From Sedimenticola sp. (GTDB taxonomy: Bacteria; Pseudomonadota; Gammaproteobacteria; Chromatiales; Chromatiaceae): a DNA stretch of 44,820 nt. The notes beneath the pieces were generated by a model, which was not told the DNA's origin, did not search any database, and saw only the letters and a program-made list of their open reading frames with translations. This document shows positions 16,621-26,511 of the stretch, in pieces. The stretch is from the NCBI GenBank assembly GCA_026196795.1, contig JAPHUE010000105.1:1-44820 (forward strand). The letters are read 5' to 3'. Each line of letters begins with the position of its first letter. Positions within the stretch are counted from its first letter, which is position 1. The translations under genes were made by a program, and so were the position numbers.

Positions 16621-18690
16621 CTACTCTATTACGGGTGCCCCACCCTGTGATATCTGCTTCAATTTACTCACTAGTACGTGCCAGTCTGTCCTTCTATTGA
16701 AGCCCATAATATCGATTCTGGGTATACCGCCGCCTTTAACCAGATAATAACCTTTTTCTGCAGATTCGATACCTCCCATATGGCAGACACCGCTCTCCAA
16801 TCGACAACTTATCCCTATCCGGTCATAACCAAACTCTTCAAAAAATCTTAAAAAGCTACGTGATATAGCCCCAGAAACACCGGCTCCACCCAGATTAGAG
16901 ATATTGTCCACTGCCTTTTGATTGATTCGGTGTCGACTTTCATCATCCGGTGGTGTGGCAAAACGCGCATCAAATGATATTGGAGCCCAGTTTTCCAACC
17001 TAAGTCCATCCACACGACCAGCCAGCTTCCCAGTGATTTTACCAAACGAGAAGGCACGAGTGAGTGTTTCAAGGTCAATATTTTTCAACTCAAGGTTTGC
17101 TGTTAGTGCAGGTAATGAGCCAAACAGATCATCCAGCTTGAGTTGTTTAATCAATATATCACCATCAAAAATCTTGACGAGCGCAAGCCCCTCGACAGCA
17201 ATCTCACCATTTTCATAAGCAATACCCGGAATCATTCCCGAAAGTTGGCCCGAGAGAAGTGGCCAGCCAATGGCGTTACTGATCGCTTCCATTGAAATAG
17301 GGGTAAGATAGCCTTGAAACCTGACTTTTGGACCCAAATCACCCTTGGTGAGTTCAAATTTTTCGGCTTGGAGATTTCCATCCAGTATGGGTATTGAGGT
17401 GGACTCTAATAGTGAAATGCGATCACCTGACATATTCACTTGCAAAGACGTAGGGCCTAACGTGATCCCGCCAAAAAGATGCCCACCCTGCCAGCGAATC
17501 TGACTATTATCGGTCTCTTGATCAGACCAGTTCAACTTCCCGTTCAGATCATAGAGTGCAAATTGGCCTCTACCTTTGTCTGAACCCTGTAACCCCTGCT
17601 CCAAATGAATATGATCAAAGGTTAGAGCTAAATCAGACCTGGCTGTACTCTTCTTGAATTCGATGGCAACTTTCCCGGCCAACTCAATATCCTCAAAAAG
17701 CGGGTTGACCAGCACGGGTTGAAAATACGCTTTAAACAGCGCTGACAGATCCGCCGGAGAAGACCTGATCCCAACTGACTGAACATGTAGTGTATTCGCA
17801 AGCGATAACAGTGCCTCACCAGTAAACTTAAACAGTGGGTCCTGTCTGAAATCAATGGCTTTTAGGGCCAGTGCTTTAATTTTGGGTTGGTATGCCAGAT
17901 TGAACTGTAAGAAAACCGGGTGCTTTTTAGCCGACAGATAAAACTGGGGGGTAAGGAGCTCACCCGAGTTGAGTTTCAGCTTATGGGACCCCACCCAGCT
18001 ACCTTTTCTGTTTTCCACTTCACCACGCCATCCACCACTCAAACCTTCCCCAATATACTCGAAGGACTGGTCAGAAAAGCTAAGGTTATTGGCCTTAAGG
18101 TGCCATTCTGCACGGGTTACCCCGTTAAGGGTTCCATTGGCTTTGGTTGAGAAGTCGAGCTCGGCTTTAGTTGGAAAAGCCTCTAATGATGCGCTTAAGG
18201 CCGGGATAACGCCTGTTAAGCTGGCTAATTGTATTTGTTTCCCTTCTGCTATTAGATTCCAGTAATGCTTATTAATGTTGATTTTAAGCCCAAGAAAACC
18301 ATTGGAAAATTTTAAATTATTTGCATGTATTACATATAGTTGTGATTTTATTTTAATGTTTATATTTAAGTTTACTTTTTTTTGTCTTACTCCCATAAAA
18401 ACAAAATCGGCCACGCCTTTTTCGCAACTAACAGCTTCATCACTGAATCGGCCTCTTGTACAAACAAACCGAAATGCCTTAACGGACTGATCAAGTGCTG
18501 GGTGATAAAACTCTGAAGCGGTGATTGTGTACTGATCAGCGGGTGAGGCTAACTGAAGTTGGAGTGAGGCATCCTTGGCATACCAGCCATCACGACTGAC
18601 ATCGCCCAACAGGATGGTTATATTTTCCGTTGCGAGCAGTCCAGAAGCCGTTACCAGTAATAGACCGAGAACGATTGCCCGAAATGCCAT
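16621..18690 (-). CDS. YdbH-like AsmA-type intermembrane protein
   Basis: Large envelope protein of 689 residues with an N-terminal signal or anchor (AIVLGLLLVTASGLLA) and a long beta-rich body with no further membrane helix. Segments such as LQAEKFELTKGDLGPKVRF, ENGEIAVEGLALVKIFDG and GKLAGRVDGLRLENWAPISF are typical of the YdbH family (AsmA-like bridge proteins). YdbH, YhdP and TamB are redundantly needed for phospholipid movement to the outer membrane in E. coli. I start at 18690 (MAFRAIVL), 7 bp after cysM; an upstream TTG-type extension would overlap cysM and lacks signal features. E. coli YdbH has 879 residues, so this version is shorter. It is followed by the ydbL-like gene. Confidence 0.85.
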   Translation of the reverse strand: MAFRAIVLGLLLVTASGLLATENITILLGDVSRDGWYAKDASLQLQLASPADQYTITASEFYHPALDQSVKAFRFVCTRGRFSDEAVSCEKGVADFVFMGVRQKKVNLNINIKIKSQLYVIHANNLKFSNGFLGLKININKHYWNLIAEGKQIQLASLTGVIPALSASLEAFPTKAELDFSTKANGTLNGVTRAEWHLKANNLSFSDQSFEYIGEGLSGGWRGEVENRKGSWVGSHKLKLNSGELLTPQFYLSAKKHPVFLQFNLAYQPKIKALALKAIDFRQDPLFKFTGEALLSLANTLHVQSVGIRSSPADLSALFKAYFQPVLVNPLFEDIELAGKVAIEFKKSTARSDLALTFDHIHLEQGLQGSDKGRGQFALYDLNGKLNWSDQETDNSQIRWQGGHLFGGITLGPTSLQVNMSGDRISLLESTSIPILDGNLQAEKFELTKGDLGPKVRFQGYLTPISMEAISNAIGWPLLSGQLSGMIPGIAYENGEIAVEGLALVKIFDGDILIKQLKLDDLFGSLPALTANLELKNIDLETLTRAFSFGKITGKLAGRVDGLRLENWAPISFDARFATPPDDESRHRINQKAVDNISNLGGAGVSGAISRSFLRFFEEFGYDRIGISCRLESGVCHMGGIESAEKGYYLVKGGGIPRIDIMGFNRRTDWHVLVSKLKQISQGGAPVIE

Positions 18691-18697
18691 GATGCTG

Positions 18698-19591
18698 TTA
18701 CTCGGCAGGAAATACACCTGTGGAAAGATACCGGTCACCACGATCACAAATAATCGCGACAATGGTAGCGCTTGATACGGTCTTTGACAGTTGAAGCGCC
18801 GCAGCAACAGCACCGCCCGAAGAGATACCAGCAAAGATACCCTCCTGAGCAGCCAGATCGCGGGTGACCTGCTCAGCCGCTTCTTGTGTCACATCGAGTG
18901 TTAAATCCACCCGTTGCTGCTCAAAAATCTTTGGAATATAGGCTTCAGGCCAGCGTCTGATACCAGGGATACTCGCCCCTTCAGCAGGTTGTACCCCGAC
19001 AATCTGGACGGCGGGGTTTTGTTGTTTAAGGTACTGTGAAACACCCATTATAGTACCCGTAGTCCCCATGGCGCTGACAAAATGGGTAATTTCACCGCCT
19101 GTGTCCTGCCAGATCTCGGGGCCAGTCGATTCAATATGTGCCAACGGATTATCACTATTAGAGAATTGATCCAGGACCCTTCCCTCTCCCCTGCTTGCCA
19201 TTGACTCTGCAAGATCCCTGGCGCCCTCCATCCCCTCTTTCTCTGAAACAAGAATCAGCTTTGCCCCATAGGCTCGCATGGACGCACGGCGTTCAACACT
19301 CAGATTATCCGGCATGATAAGTATCATGCGATAGCCCTTGATGGCAGCCGCCATAGCCAGTGCGATACCGGTATTGCCGCTGGTTGCTTCGATCAATGTA
19401 TCACCGGGTTTAATTGCACCACGCTGTTCGGCATGATCAATCATACTTAACGCTGGCCTGTCTTTAACCGAACCCGCTGGATTATTACCCTCCAGCTTGA
19501 CCAGAATGGTGTTTGTGGTATTCCCTGGAAGTCGCTGTAGACGAACCAGTGGTGTATGACCAACAAATTGCTCAATTGTAGGGTATATCAT
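18698..19591 (-). CDS. cysM: Cysteine synthase B
   Basis: PLP beta-replacing enzyme that makes cysteine from O-acetylserine and sulfide or thiosulfate. The PLP lysine is in NNPAGSVKDRPA (Lys43), the asparagine loop is EATSGNTGIALA, and the glycine-rich phosphate loop is GISSGGAVAAAL. The 297-residue length is close to E. coli CysM (303). I start at 19591 (MIYPTIEQFVG), the usual N-terminus, rather than at 19630; a TATACT -10-like box at 19636-19641 would put the transcript start almost on top of the longer ATG. CysM rather than CysK is indicated by the KDRPALSMI wording and length. Confidence 0.93.
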   Translation of the reverse strand: MIYPTIEQFVGHTPLVRLQRLPGNTTNTILVKLEGNNPAGSVKDRPALSMIDHAEQRGAIKPGDTLIEATSGNTGIALAMAAAIKGYRMILIMPDNLSVERRASMRAYGAKLILVSEKEGMEGARDLAESMASRGEGRVLDQFSNSDNPLAHIESTGPEIWQDTGGEITHFVSAMGTTGTIMGVSQYLKQQNPAVQIVGVQPAEGASIPGIRRWPEAYIPKIFEQQRVDLTLDVTQEAAEQVTRDLAAQEGIFAGISSGGAVAAALQLSKTVSSATIVAIICDRGDRYLSTGVFPAE

Positions 19592-19635
19592 GGGGCCTGC
19601 TTGCAGTAAGATCCTATTAAAAAAGGACATTCTAT

Positions 19636-19641
19636 AGTATA
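19636..19641 (-). promoter_or_regulatory. Possible -10 box of cysM
   Basis: TATACT on the minus strand, about 45 bp before the chosen ATG. No convincing -35 box is visible 17 bp upstream. The nearby GTCTG-ATA-CAGAC inverted repeat at 19653-19665 lies in the same divergent spacer and could be an operator shared with the TonB receptor gene. Confidence 0.3.
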
Positions 19642-19729
19642 GAACGGGTATAGTCTGATACAGACGTTTAATGACTTTATGAATCAGACAAGTCTATCAA
19701 TAACCTAAAGAGAACTAAACCGAAGCATC

Positions 19730-21736
19730 ATGAAGTATTCACGAACCCTTCCAATTCACTCCAAATGGTTTTGGGGTATTGGATTAGGTGCCTTCAGCGC
19801 CTTCTCCGTTAATGCAATGGATGCACTTTCAACCCCCCTTGATGAAGCGCTATTTTTCAGCGATATTCCGGTGGTTCTCTCGGCAACACGATTGAAACAG
19901 CCCCTAAACGACTCGCCAGCGTCAGTGACTGTTATTGATCGTGCCATGATTGATGCATCCGGCGCCATAGAGCTGGTTGATTTACTCCGGCTGGTACCTG
20001 GTTTTCAGGTGGGTTTCTATACCGGTTCAAAATTTACAGCCTCCTCACATGGCAATGCTGACCGATTTGCCCGAGACATGCAGGTGCTGATAGATGGTCG
20101 CTCAATATACGACCCCGTTTTTGGTGGCGTAACCTGGAGTGACCAACAACTGGATATGGATGACATCCAGCGTATTGAAGTAATCCGAGGCCCAAATGCC
20201 AGTACACACGGGTCAAACTCTTTTTCGGGTGTGATCAATATCATAACCCAACACCCCTCTGAACAGAGTGGTATTCGGGTTAAAACAGTAGTGGGTGATG
20301 GGGGACGGCGTCAGATCTACAACCGGTTTGCGGGAAGTGAGGGCAATCTCGCCTATCGGGTCGCACTTAAATATGATGAAAATGATGGTTATGAGACCCG
20401 GCATGACAGTTCAGATACTCGCTGGCTAGGTATACGCGGTGACTATCAGATCAACAGCCGGGATGCCTTGTTGTTTGAATTAGGCAAGAGCAGCGGAACG
20501 CGTGAAGATGGATTTCCAAATGATGCCCAACAACCCTTCAGACCTATCGAAGATACACACTCCTTCAAACAATTACGCTGGACCCGCAGCCTTTCTCCCG
20601 GCAATGATTTTTATCTTCAGTTCTATCACAACTATCAAAAAGTTGATGACAGTTTTTCTGATGCCACCACTTTTTTTCCACTTGATGTCTCACTCGGCTA
20701 TGGTTTCGACTCCCAGCGATATGACCTGGAGTTTCAACACACCATAGACCTCAATCCGACCCAACGGATGGTTTGGGGACTGGGCGCTAGAAGAGATGAA
20801 GGAAAAGGCATCTGGACATTTAAACGAAGTGACTGGATAACACGAGATCAATATAGGGCATTTGCTAATTTTGAATGGCGACTAAGAGAAAATCTGCTAC
20901 TCAATCTGGGTGGAATGTATGAAAAATATGAAGAAAAAAGCGGCGTCTTTTCACCGAAGGTTGCGGTTAATCTAAAGCTGGATAAGATGAATACCCTTCG
21001 ACTTAGTGCTACGCGTGCCTATCGCATGCCCACTTTTTGGGAAGACTTTTCAGACCAGTCGGTCGTGTTAACAGGCTCTATGACACCGCTGCTTCAGACT
21101 TATAAAACCACAACCAATCTACGACCCGAATATATAGAATCATTTGAGTTAGGCTATCTTGGTAGTTTTCAAGATATAGGACTTACACTCGACATGAAGC
21201 TTTTTCATGAAGAGATCAAAGATATGATTGCCGAGGCAAAAGCACTCAATGCACCTCAACAACCTTTCAGCTATATCAATAGTGGCAGCCTCAACATCAA
21301 CGGCTTTGAAATAGGTCTTCGCTGGGATCCGTCCCCACGTAGTATGCTCCATATCGGATACAGCCTCACAAATGCTTATGGGGATCAAATCAAGAAAACA
21401 CCACCCACACAATCCGATCATTATAGGATCCTCGATAGACGCGTTCCCCCATTAACCGTCAGCCTCCTTGCAAGCCATCAATTTGATTCTGGCATCAAGC
21501 TAAGCTCAGCTTATTACTATATGGATGAAATAAGCTGGGCCGGTGACGGTGACGATGTTCCGATTAACAGACGCTGGGATATTAAACTGACAAAACCCTT
21601 CGAATTTGAAAAGGCAGATGGAGAACTCTCCTTGATCTTACAAAATATTGGTCCTGACAATGATTTTCAGGATTTTCATGAAGAGAATGTCTGGGATGGC
21701 CGGGTTTTCCTGGAAGCACGACTGAACTGGCACTGA
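19730..21736 (+). CDS. TonB-dependent outer membrane receptor
   Basis: Outer-membrane receptor of 668 residues. A signal peptide (WGIGLGAFSAFSVNA, cleavage near residue 29) precedes the plug domain, which shows IPVVLSATRLKQPLNDSPAS, LVDLLRLVPGFQVG, QVLIDGRSIYDPVFGG and IEVIRGPNASTHGSNSFSG; the last is the classical plug motif. The rest is beta-barrel and ends in the aromatic FLEARLNWH typical of BAM substrates. A short TonB-box-like stretch may be FFSDIPVVLSA. The cargo is unknown; siderophore, cobalamin or another small ligand are all possible. It heads a run with a periplasmic binding protein and a hybrid kinase, suggesting uptake linked to sensing. Confidence 0.92.
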   Translation: MKYSRTLPIHSKWFWGIGLGAFSAFSVNAMDALSTPLDEALFFSDIPVVLSATRLKQPLNDSPASVTVIDRAMIDASGAIELVDLLRLVPGFQVGFYTGSKFTASSHGNADRFARDMQVLIDGRSIYDPVFGGVTWSDQQLDMDDIQRIEVIRGPNASTHGSNSFSGVINIITQHPSEQSGIRVKTVVGDGGRRQIYNRFAGSEGNLAYRVALKYDENDGYETRHDSSDTRWLGIRGDYQINSRDALLFELGKSSGTREDGFPNDAQQPFRPIEDTHSFKQLRWTRSLSPGNDFYLQFYHNYQKVDDSFSDATTFFPLDVSLGYGFDSQRYDLEFQHTIDLNPTQRMVWGLGARRDEGKGIWTFKRSDWITRDQYRAFANFEWRLRENLLLNLGGMYEKYEEKSGVFSPKVAVNLKLDKMNTLRLSATRAYRMPTFWEDFSDQSVVLTGSMTPLLQTYKTTTNLRPEYIESFELGYLGSFQDIGLTLDMKLFHEEIKDMIAEAKALNAPQQPFSYINSGSLNINGFEIGLRWDPSPRSMLHIGYSLTNAYGDQIKKTPPTQSDHYRILDRRVPPLTVSLLASHQFDSGIKLSSAYYYMDEISWAGDGDDVPINRRWDIKLTKPFEFEKADGELSLILQNIGPDNDFQDFHEENVWDGRVFLEARLNWH

Positions 21737-21787
21737 GCAGGGTTAAACAGATTACAGGAATATCCCATTTACACGGAGGTTTTAGTA

Positions 21788-21844
21788 ATGTTTTACACAC
21801 ACTATCTAATGACAGGTATTTTCAGGTGCCCTCCCAAAGGGTAA
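21788..21844 (+). CDS. Possible 18-codon leader peptide
   Basis: A short open frame [18 protein letters not shown] with a far better ribosome site (GGAGGT at 21775-21780, 7 bases from the ATG) than the following gene. It ends inside the binding-protein gene in a different frame. It may drive coupled translation or an attenuation mechanism together with the palindrome and T tract downstream. No homologue is recognised, and chance cannot be excluded. Confidence 0.4.
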   Translation: MFYTHYLMTGIFRCPPKG

Positions 21845-22821
21845 TTATTGACTATATCCTTTCGTGCCTGTCCTTAAGGACAGGCATAGGCCTGTTTGGA
21901 CAAGTTTTTTTTCTGCTTACGCTACTGATACCCACCACTGGCTTTGCTGCACAGACTACAATTCTTGTTCTCAGCAGTGGAGAGGCCCCCGTTTATAAAG
22001 TTATTGCTGAACAGCTAAAAACACAAATGAACAGCTCATGTGCGAGCCAGGCAGGGCCATGCAGAGACCGCAAGGTCTATGAACTGACATATGATGCGAA
22101 CAATGACAGCTTGGTGATACCTGCAAATACCAAGCTGGTTATTACTCTTGGGTTAAAAGCTGCTGAAGTAGTTCAGAGATTGAATACTGGACTGCCTACT
22201 GTTCATGCGCTCTTGCCTAAAAGCTCCGCCGATCTCTTACTAAGGTCAAGCAATCAAACGGCCATCTACCTTGATCAACCCTCTGACAGGCAGCTAAAAC
22301 TTGCCCGTCTCATCACAAAAACACCCCATATTGGATTACTGCTTGGAAAGAATAGCGCAACGATAGAAGTAGAATTTATTCGTAAAGCCAACGAGCAGTC
22401 GATCCCCGTCTCTTATCGAAATGTTATAGCTGAAGAAAGTGTAGGCCCCTTGCTTAAAGAGCTGCTCGAAGAGAGTAACATTTTATTAGCACTACCGGAT
22501 CCAACAGTTTTTAATCGTCGTACAATATTCAATATTTTACTCTCCAGTTACCACAATAAAGTACCTGTTATTGGCTTTTCATCTGCCTATGTTAAAGCTG
22601 GGGCACTGATCTCGGTCTTCTCTAAACCAGAAGAGATTGCCCTGCATCTGACAGAATTCAGCATAAAGTACCTAAACAGTGACACTACAGTTTTACCTAA
22701 TCCGGAATACCCCAAGTATTTCAGTGTTGAAATTAATCACAGCGTGGCAAGGTCCCTAGGAATATCTCTGCCAGATGAGCAAGAACTCATTCAATTTATG
22801 ACTGATAAGCCAGACAAATGA
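21826..22821 (+). CDS. Periplasmic ABC-type substrate-binding protein (PF04392-like)
   Basis: Protein of 331 residues. A hydrophobic signal segment (about 25-42, [15 protein letters not shown]) leads to a two-lobed binding fold: [21 protein letters not shown], then [44 protein letters not shown] and [16 protein letters not shown]. This resembles the ABC_sub_bind family. The start GTG at 21826 is the only frame start but has a poor ribosome site and follows the leader ORF. It overlaps the kinase gene by 4 bp (ATGA). No permease or ATPase gene is near, so the protein probably works as a ligand sensor for the kinase rather than as a transporter part. The ligand is unknown. Confidence 0.8.
   Translation: MPSQRVIIDYILSCLSLRTGIGLFGQVFFLLTLLIPTTGFAAQTTILVLSSGEAPVYKVIAEQLKTQMNSSCASQAGPCRDRKVYELTYDANNDSLVIPANTKLVITLGLKAAEVVQRLNTGLPTVHALLPKSSADLLLRSSNQTAIYLDQPSDRQLKLARLITKTPHIGLLLGKNSATIEVEFIRKANEQSIPVSYRNVIAEESVGPLLKELLEESNILLALPDPTVFNRRTIFNILLSSYHNKVPVIGFSSAYVKAGALISVFSKPEEIALHLTEFSIKYLNSDTTVLPNPEYPKYFSVEINHSVARSLGISLPDEQELIQFMTDKPDK
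21865..21886. repeat. 22-bp perfect palindrome near the start of the binding-protein gene
   Basis: The half-site TGCCTGTCCTT is followed directly by its exact reverse complement, AAGGACAGGCA. It can form a 9-bp hairpin with a TTAA loop in mRNA, or be a dimeric protein site in DNA. An alternative stem pairs TGTCC (21869-21873) with GGACA (21898-21902) and ends just before eight T residues at 21905-21912, a terminator-like layout. The two stems exclude each other. Confidence 0.6.
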
Positions 22822-25595
22822 TACGAAGACATCGTCAATCGAGAATAAAGACCCGAGCTCTCCTTCTCGGAATCGTGCCAGCTGCAATTATGGCACTCAC
22901 GCTCACGCTTTACTTGGTAACAGCCCAGCTTGACAACCTCGACCTAGCATTTAAGGAGCGTGGCAATGCCATTGCACAAGAGGTTGCCGCGGCCAGTGTA
23001 TATGGCATCTTCAGTGGTGACAGGGAGTCACTCGCTGCCAACCTAAAACTAATTGCTAAAAGAAAAGACATCATCTCGATTATTGTTAATGATCCAAAAG
23101 GAAAATTGCTAACCAGCGTTGAAAAACAGAGCTTGGACAGTCAGTCTAATGATCATCAATCATCATTTTTTACCTCTTCAGTACTCAGTGGTTACCAGAG
23201 TGTCAACATCGCAGATTACCCCGATCAACTAGAGGCTAATGGTGATGCCTTAACACCCGTTATCATTGGCTCAGTCATTGTAGAGTTAGACCGTACACGA
23301 TTATTGTTACAACAGCACAGTTCCATTCGTAATAGTCTTATCATTAGCGTTATCGGTCTAATAGTCACAGGCTTTATTGCCCTTTTATTAAGCCATAAAA
23401 TAACTCGCCCACTCTCGAAACTGACTCAAGCTGTAATCCGAATGAAGCATGGAGATTTCTCTGTAACAGTTCCGGAATATTCAAAAGGAGAATTACGAAG
23501 TCTGGAGGAAGGTTTCAATGCTATGGCGAAGGAACTGAAGCACTCCCAAGAAATCTTGCAACATCAGGTTGATAGAGCCACAGCTGATCTGACACAGACA
23601 ATGGAGGCTTTGGAAATTCAAAATGTAGAGCTGGACCTTGCTCGAAAACGTGCATTAAAGGCAAGCCAAGCAAAATCAGAGTTTCTTGCCAGCATGAGTC
23701 ATGAAATACGGACACCTATGAATGGCGTCATTGGTTTTTCCAACTTATTAATGAAGACTAAGCTAACAGCGGAGCAACATGAACTTGCCGAAACCATCGG
23801 GAAGTCAGCCACTGGATTGCTGAGTATCATCAATACTATTCTCGATTTTTCTAAACTTGAATATGGAAAACTTGAACCAGAATATGCACCATTAGAAATA
23901 CGCACTTGCTTCGAAGAGCCCATTGCACTTTTAGCGCCAACAGCTCATGACAAACAGGTAGAGTTGGTATTATTGATCTATTCTGATGTGCCTGATCATT
24001 TGATTGGAGATGAAACACGCATCAGGCAGATACTGGTAAACCTGGTGGGTAATGCAATTAAGTTCACACATAAGGGCGAAATTATTGTGCGCGTCATGCT
24101 GGAGGATGAAACAGATGATACTTGTTTCATCCAGTTCTCAGTCACTGATACCGGCATTGGTATCAATGACCATATCCAGAAGGACCTGTTCACATCATTT
24201 CAACAAGGCAATAAAAATACCAGTAAAACCTATGGTGGAACCGGCTTAGGTCTAAGCATTAGCAAGAAACTTGCTGAATCCATGAAAGGGAGAATATCAT
24301 TAGAGAGTATAGAGGGTAAGGGATCTTGTTTTCGTGTAAGTCTGGCACTGCCCAAGTACAATATTAATAAACAAGATGCACATCCTTCCTTACTAGTCTC
24401 AAAAAAGTGCATGATTATAGATCAGCATGTCATTGCACAGCTATCTATTATCCATCGACTCGAAAGTCTCGGCATGATCGTTACTGAAGGAAACTGGCAA
24501 CATCTTGAGGCCAATATTATCCAGGAGCAAGATGTAGTTATAGCGGGTTTTTCTTCGGCTGAAATTAATTCAGGCATTGTGCCAGATAAAATACAATTAC
24601 TTAGACGATTTCACCCAAATAACCTGCTACTTCTGTTGAGTAGTTCAGATTTAACATCAATTCATTCAATCCATGAACTAGCTAATGCACCCTGTATTTC
24701 CAAGCCAACAAGTCAATCTGTTTTAGTACGAACGCTAGAGCATATTTTTCAATACGCCGATTTCCCAGATTCTGAATTTACACCCCTTATTCCTGATAGC
24801 GCACCTTCATTCAAAGGGAAACGTTTTATAATTGCTGATGATAACCCGATTAATCTACAGCTGATTTCGACCATATTGACGTCTTCCGGTGCCACTATTG
24901 TTGAAGCAGAAAATGGCATTGAAGTCCTTCGGGAATATAATAAAGCAAGGCCTGACCTTATAATAATAGACGTTCACATGCCTATTATGGACGGTAAAGA
25001 GGCAACAAGACGCATTCGTGAAATTGAGTCGGGTACGGATCAAACTCCAATCATTGCACTTTCAGCAGATATTATTCCTGAGCACCGCGATGAGCTATTA
25101 TCTTCAGGTGCAGATATCTACCTTACCAAGCCTATTGATGATAATAAATTGTGGGGGGTTATCAGCTCGCTTATCGGCACAGAACCATTAAGCAACACAT
25201 CCATTCAGACAATCACTAAAAATAATGAGACAGACCCGGTAACAGATAGAACATTACCTGTACGCGATATGGCTGAAGTTATGAGAATAACGGGTAATCG
25301 AGAAGAACTAGCCGTTGATATGTTTAATAATTTTATGGTTGATCTTCCAAAGCAGTTGGACTTACTCAATCACCATTTTTCAAACAATGACTGGAACATG
25401 CTTGGTGAGGTCGCCCATCGATTACATGGTGCATGTGCTGTTTGTGGTGTTCCCGCACTCAAATTCGCCATAGAAAAATTAGAACAGCTTGCAGGGCAGC
25501 AGTCGGAAACAGATATTTTAGCGGCATTACAGGACGTCACGGTTTGCTGCAATGATCTCTTTGCGATTGATAATTATACGAGCATTGAATCATAG
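22818..25595 (+). CDS. Hybrid sensor histidine kinase with receiver and Hpt domains (BarA-like)
   Basis: Inner-membrane phosphorelay kinase of 925 residues. Two membrane helices (about 13-34 and 172-191) flank a periplasmic sensor region, followed by HAMP (about 192-246), a coiled coil, HisKA with His295 in [12 protein letters not shown], an ATPase domain with N box [17 protein letters not shown] and GGTGLGLS, a degenerate receiver (about 525-650), a true receiver (about 670-785) with Asp718 in DVHMPIMDG and a KP motif, and a C-terminal Hpt domain with His867 in AHRLHGAC. This matches the His-Asp-His part of BarA/GacS-type relays. The output regulator with the last Asp is not in the window. 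It is translationally coupled to the binding-protein gene. Confidence 0.93.
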   Translation: MIRRHRQSRIKTRALLLGIVPAAIMALTLTLYLVTAQLDNLDLAFKERGNAIAQEVAAASVYGIFSGDRESLAANLKLIAKRKDIISIIVNDPKGKLLTSVEKQSLDSQSNDHQSSFFTSSVLSGYQSVNIADYPDQLEANGDALTPVIIGSVIVELDRTRLLLQQHSSIRNSLIISVIGLIVTGFIALLLSHKITRPLSKLTQAVIRMKHGDFSVTVPEYSKGELRSLEEGFNAMAKELKHSQEILQHQVDRATADLTQTMEALEIQNVELDLARKRALKASQAKSEFLASMSHEIRTPMNGVIGFSNLLMKTKLTAEQHELAETIGKSATGLLSIINTILDFSKLEYGKLEPEYAPLEIRTCFEEPIALLAPTAHDKQVELVLLIYSDVPDHLIGDETRIRQILVNLVGNAIKFTHKGEIIVRVMLEDETDDTCFIQFSVTDTGIGINDHIQKDLFTSFQQGNKNTSKTYGGTGLGLSISKKLAESMKGRISLESIEGKGSCFRVSLALPKYNINKQDAHPSLLVSKKCMIIDQHVIAQLSIIHRLESLGMIVTEGNWQHLEANIIQEQDVVIAGFSSAEINSGIVPDKIQLLRRFHPNNLLLLLSSSDLTSIHSIHELANAPCISKPTSQSVLVRTLEHIFQYADFPDSEFTPLIPDSAPSFKGKRFIIADDNPINLQLISTILTSSGATIVEAENGIEVLREYNKARPDLIIIDVHMPIMDGKEATRRIREIESGTDQTPIIALSADIIPEHRDELLSSGADIYLTKPIDDNKLWGVISSLIGTEPLSNTSIQTITKNNETDPVTDRTLPVRDMAEVMRITGNREELAVDMFNNFMVDLPKQLDLLNHHFSNNDWNMLGEVAHRLHGACAVCGVPALKFAIEKLEQLAGQQSETDILAALQDVTVCCNDLFAIDNYTSIES

Positions 25596-25636
25596 CCCTA
25601 TGCAACCTTTTGAATGCTTTAACATGAACACAAAGA

Positions 25637-26497
25637 GTGAGTAAATTGAGTGTAGATCAAGAAAAACTTGAACACCTGGTTGAACAGATGCCGACATTTC
25701 CCCAGAGCGCCCAGCGGGTAATGGAGATTTGTGCAGACATAAATTATTCTACACAGGAGCTCGTATCAATAATTGAGCGTGATCCCATAATAACACTCAA
25801 AGTATTGAAGCTGGTTAATTCTGCGTACTTTGGACTTTCGAAGAAAATCACTTCCATAAAACACTCCGTTGTTTATGTTGGCAGCAACACCATTAAGAAT
25901 ATTGCAATTGCCATTACCACAATAGGCATTCTGCCAAAAGTGGCACAAGCTGGCGTCAGCCGAACTCATTTTCTTACCCATAGCCTGACTACGGCTGTTC
26001 TTTCCAGACTTATAGGTCGTTCAAAAGGTATACCAGAAAACGAACTGACGAATTTCTATATCGCTGGGTTGCTACATGACATAGGCGTGATACTAACTGC
26101 TCAATTAGTTAAATCTGAGTATAAACAGGCTATTGATCTCGCTCGGACAGAGACACTCCCTCTACATATGGCAGAACAACAAGTACTTGATTTCAATCAT
26201 GCAGAGGCTAGTGCATTACTGGTTGAAAAGTGGCAATTTCCGGAAACTCTGGTAAGTTGCATCAGAAACCATCACAAAATTGACCTACTTGATAATCCCT
26301 CTGCAATGGAAAATGCGGTGTTTATTGCAAATCAGTTAAGTAAAATGATGGAAGATGATGAGAATCGTATTTCTGCTGTCGAGGCCATTCCAGAGGCTAC
26401 ACAACTATGGCTGGGCAGCCCAATCGAAACGGTTATTGAATCACTTCCTGATTTCTCTGGTGAGATGGAACGTATTAAAGCTTTCATGTCTTTATAA
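25637..26497 (+). CDS. HDOD domain protein
   Basis: Cytosolic protein of 286 residues made almost wholly of one HDOD domain: LVEQMPTFPQSAQRVMEICA, IIERDPIITLKVLKLVNSAYFG, IKHSVVYVGSNTIKNIAI and IAGLLHDIGVI, with FNHAEASALL later. HDOD proteins are HD-superfamily relatives, usually without catalysis, that act in signalling and motility control. Some HD residues (HDIG) are present here, so remnant activity cannot be excluded. The frame opens at GTG 25637, but TTG 25646 is better placed after the AAAGAG site and may be the true start. It follows the hybrid kinase by about 40 bp. Confidence 0.88.
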   Translation: MSKLSVDQEKLEHLVEQMPTFPQSAQRVMEICADINYSTQELVSIIERDPIITLKVLKLVNSAYFGLSKKITSIKHSVVYVGSNTIKNIAIAITTIGILPKVAQAGVSRTHFLTHSLTTAVLSRLIGRSKGIPENELTNFYIAGLLHDIGVILTAQLVKSEYKQAIDLARTETLPLHMAEQQVLDFNHAEASALLVEKWQFPETLVSCIRNHHKIDLLDNPSAMENAVFIANQLSKMMEDDENRISAVEAIPEATQLWLGSPIETVIESLPDFSGEMERIKAFMSL

Positions 26498-26511
26498 AAA
26501 GAGGACGTTCA

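Noticed and set aside
21788-21844. Frameshift joining the leader ORF to the binding-protein gene
   Set aside because: The leader peptide has no signal-peptide character, and the binding-protein frame already contains a full signal segment; a separate small ORF is the simpler reading.
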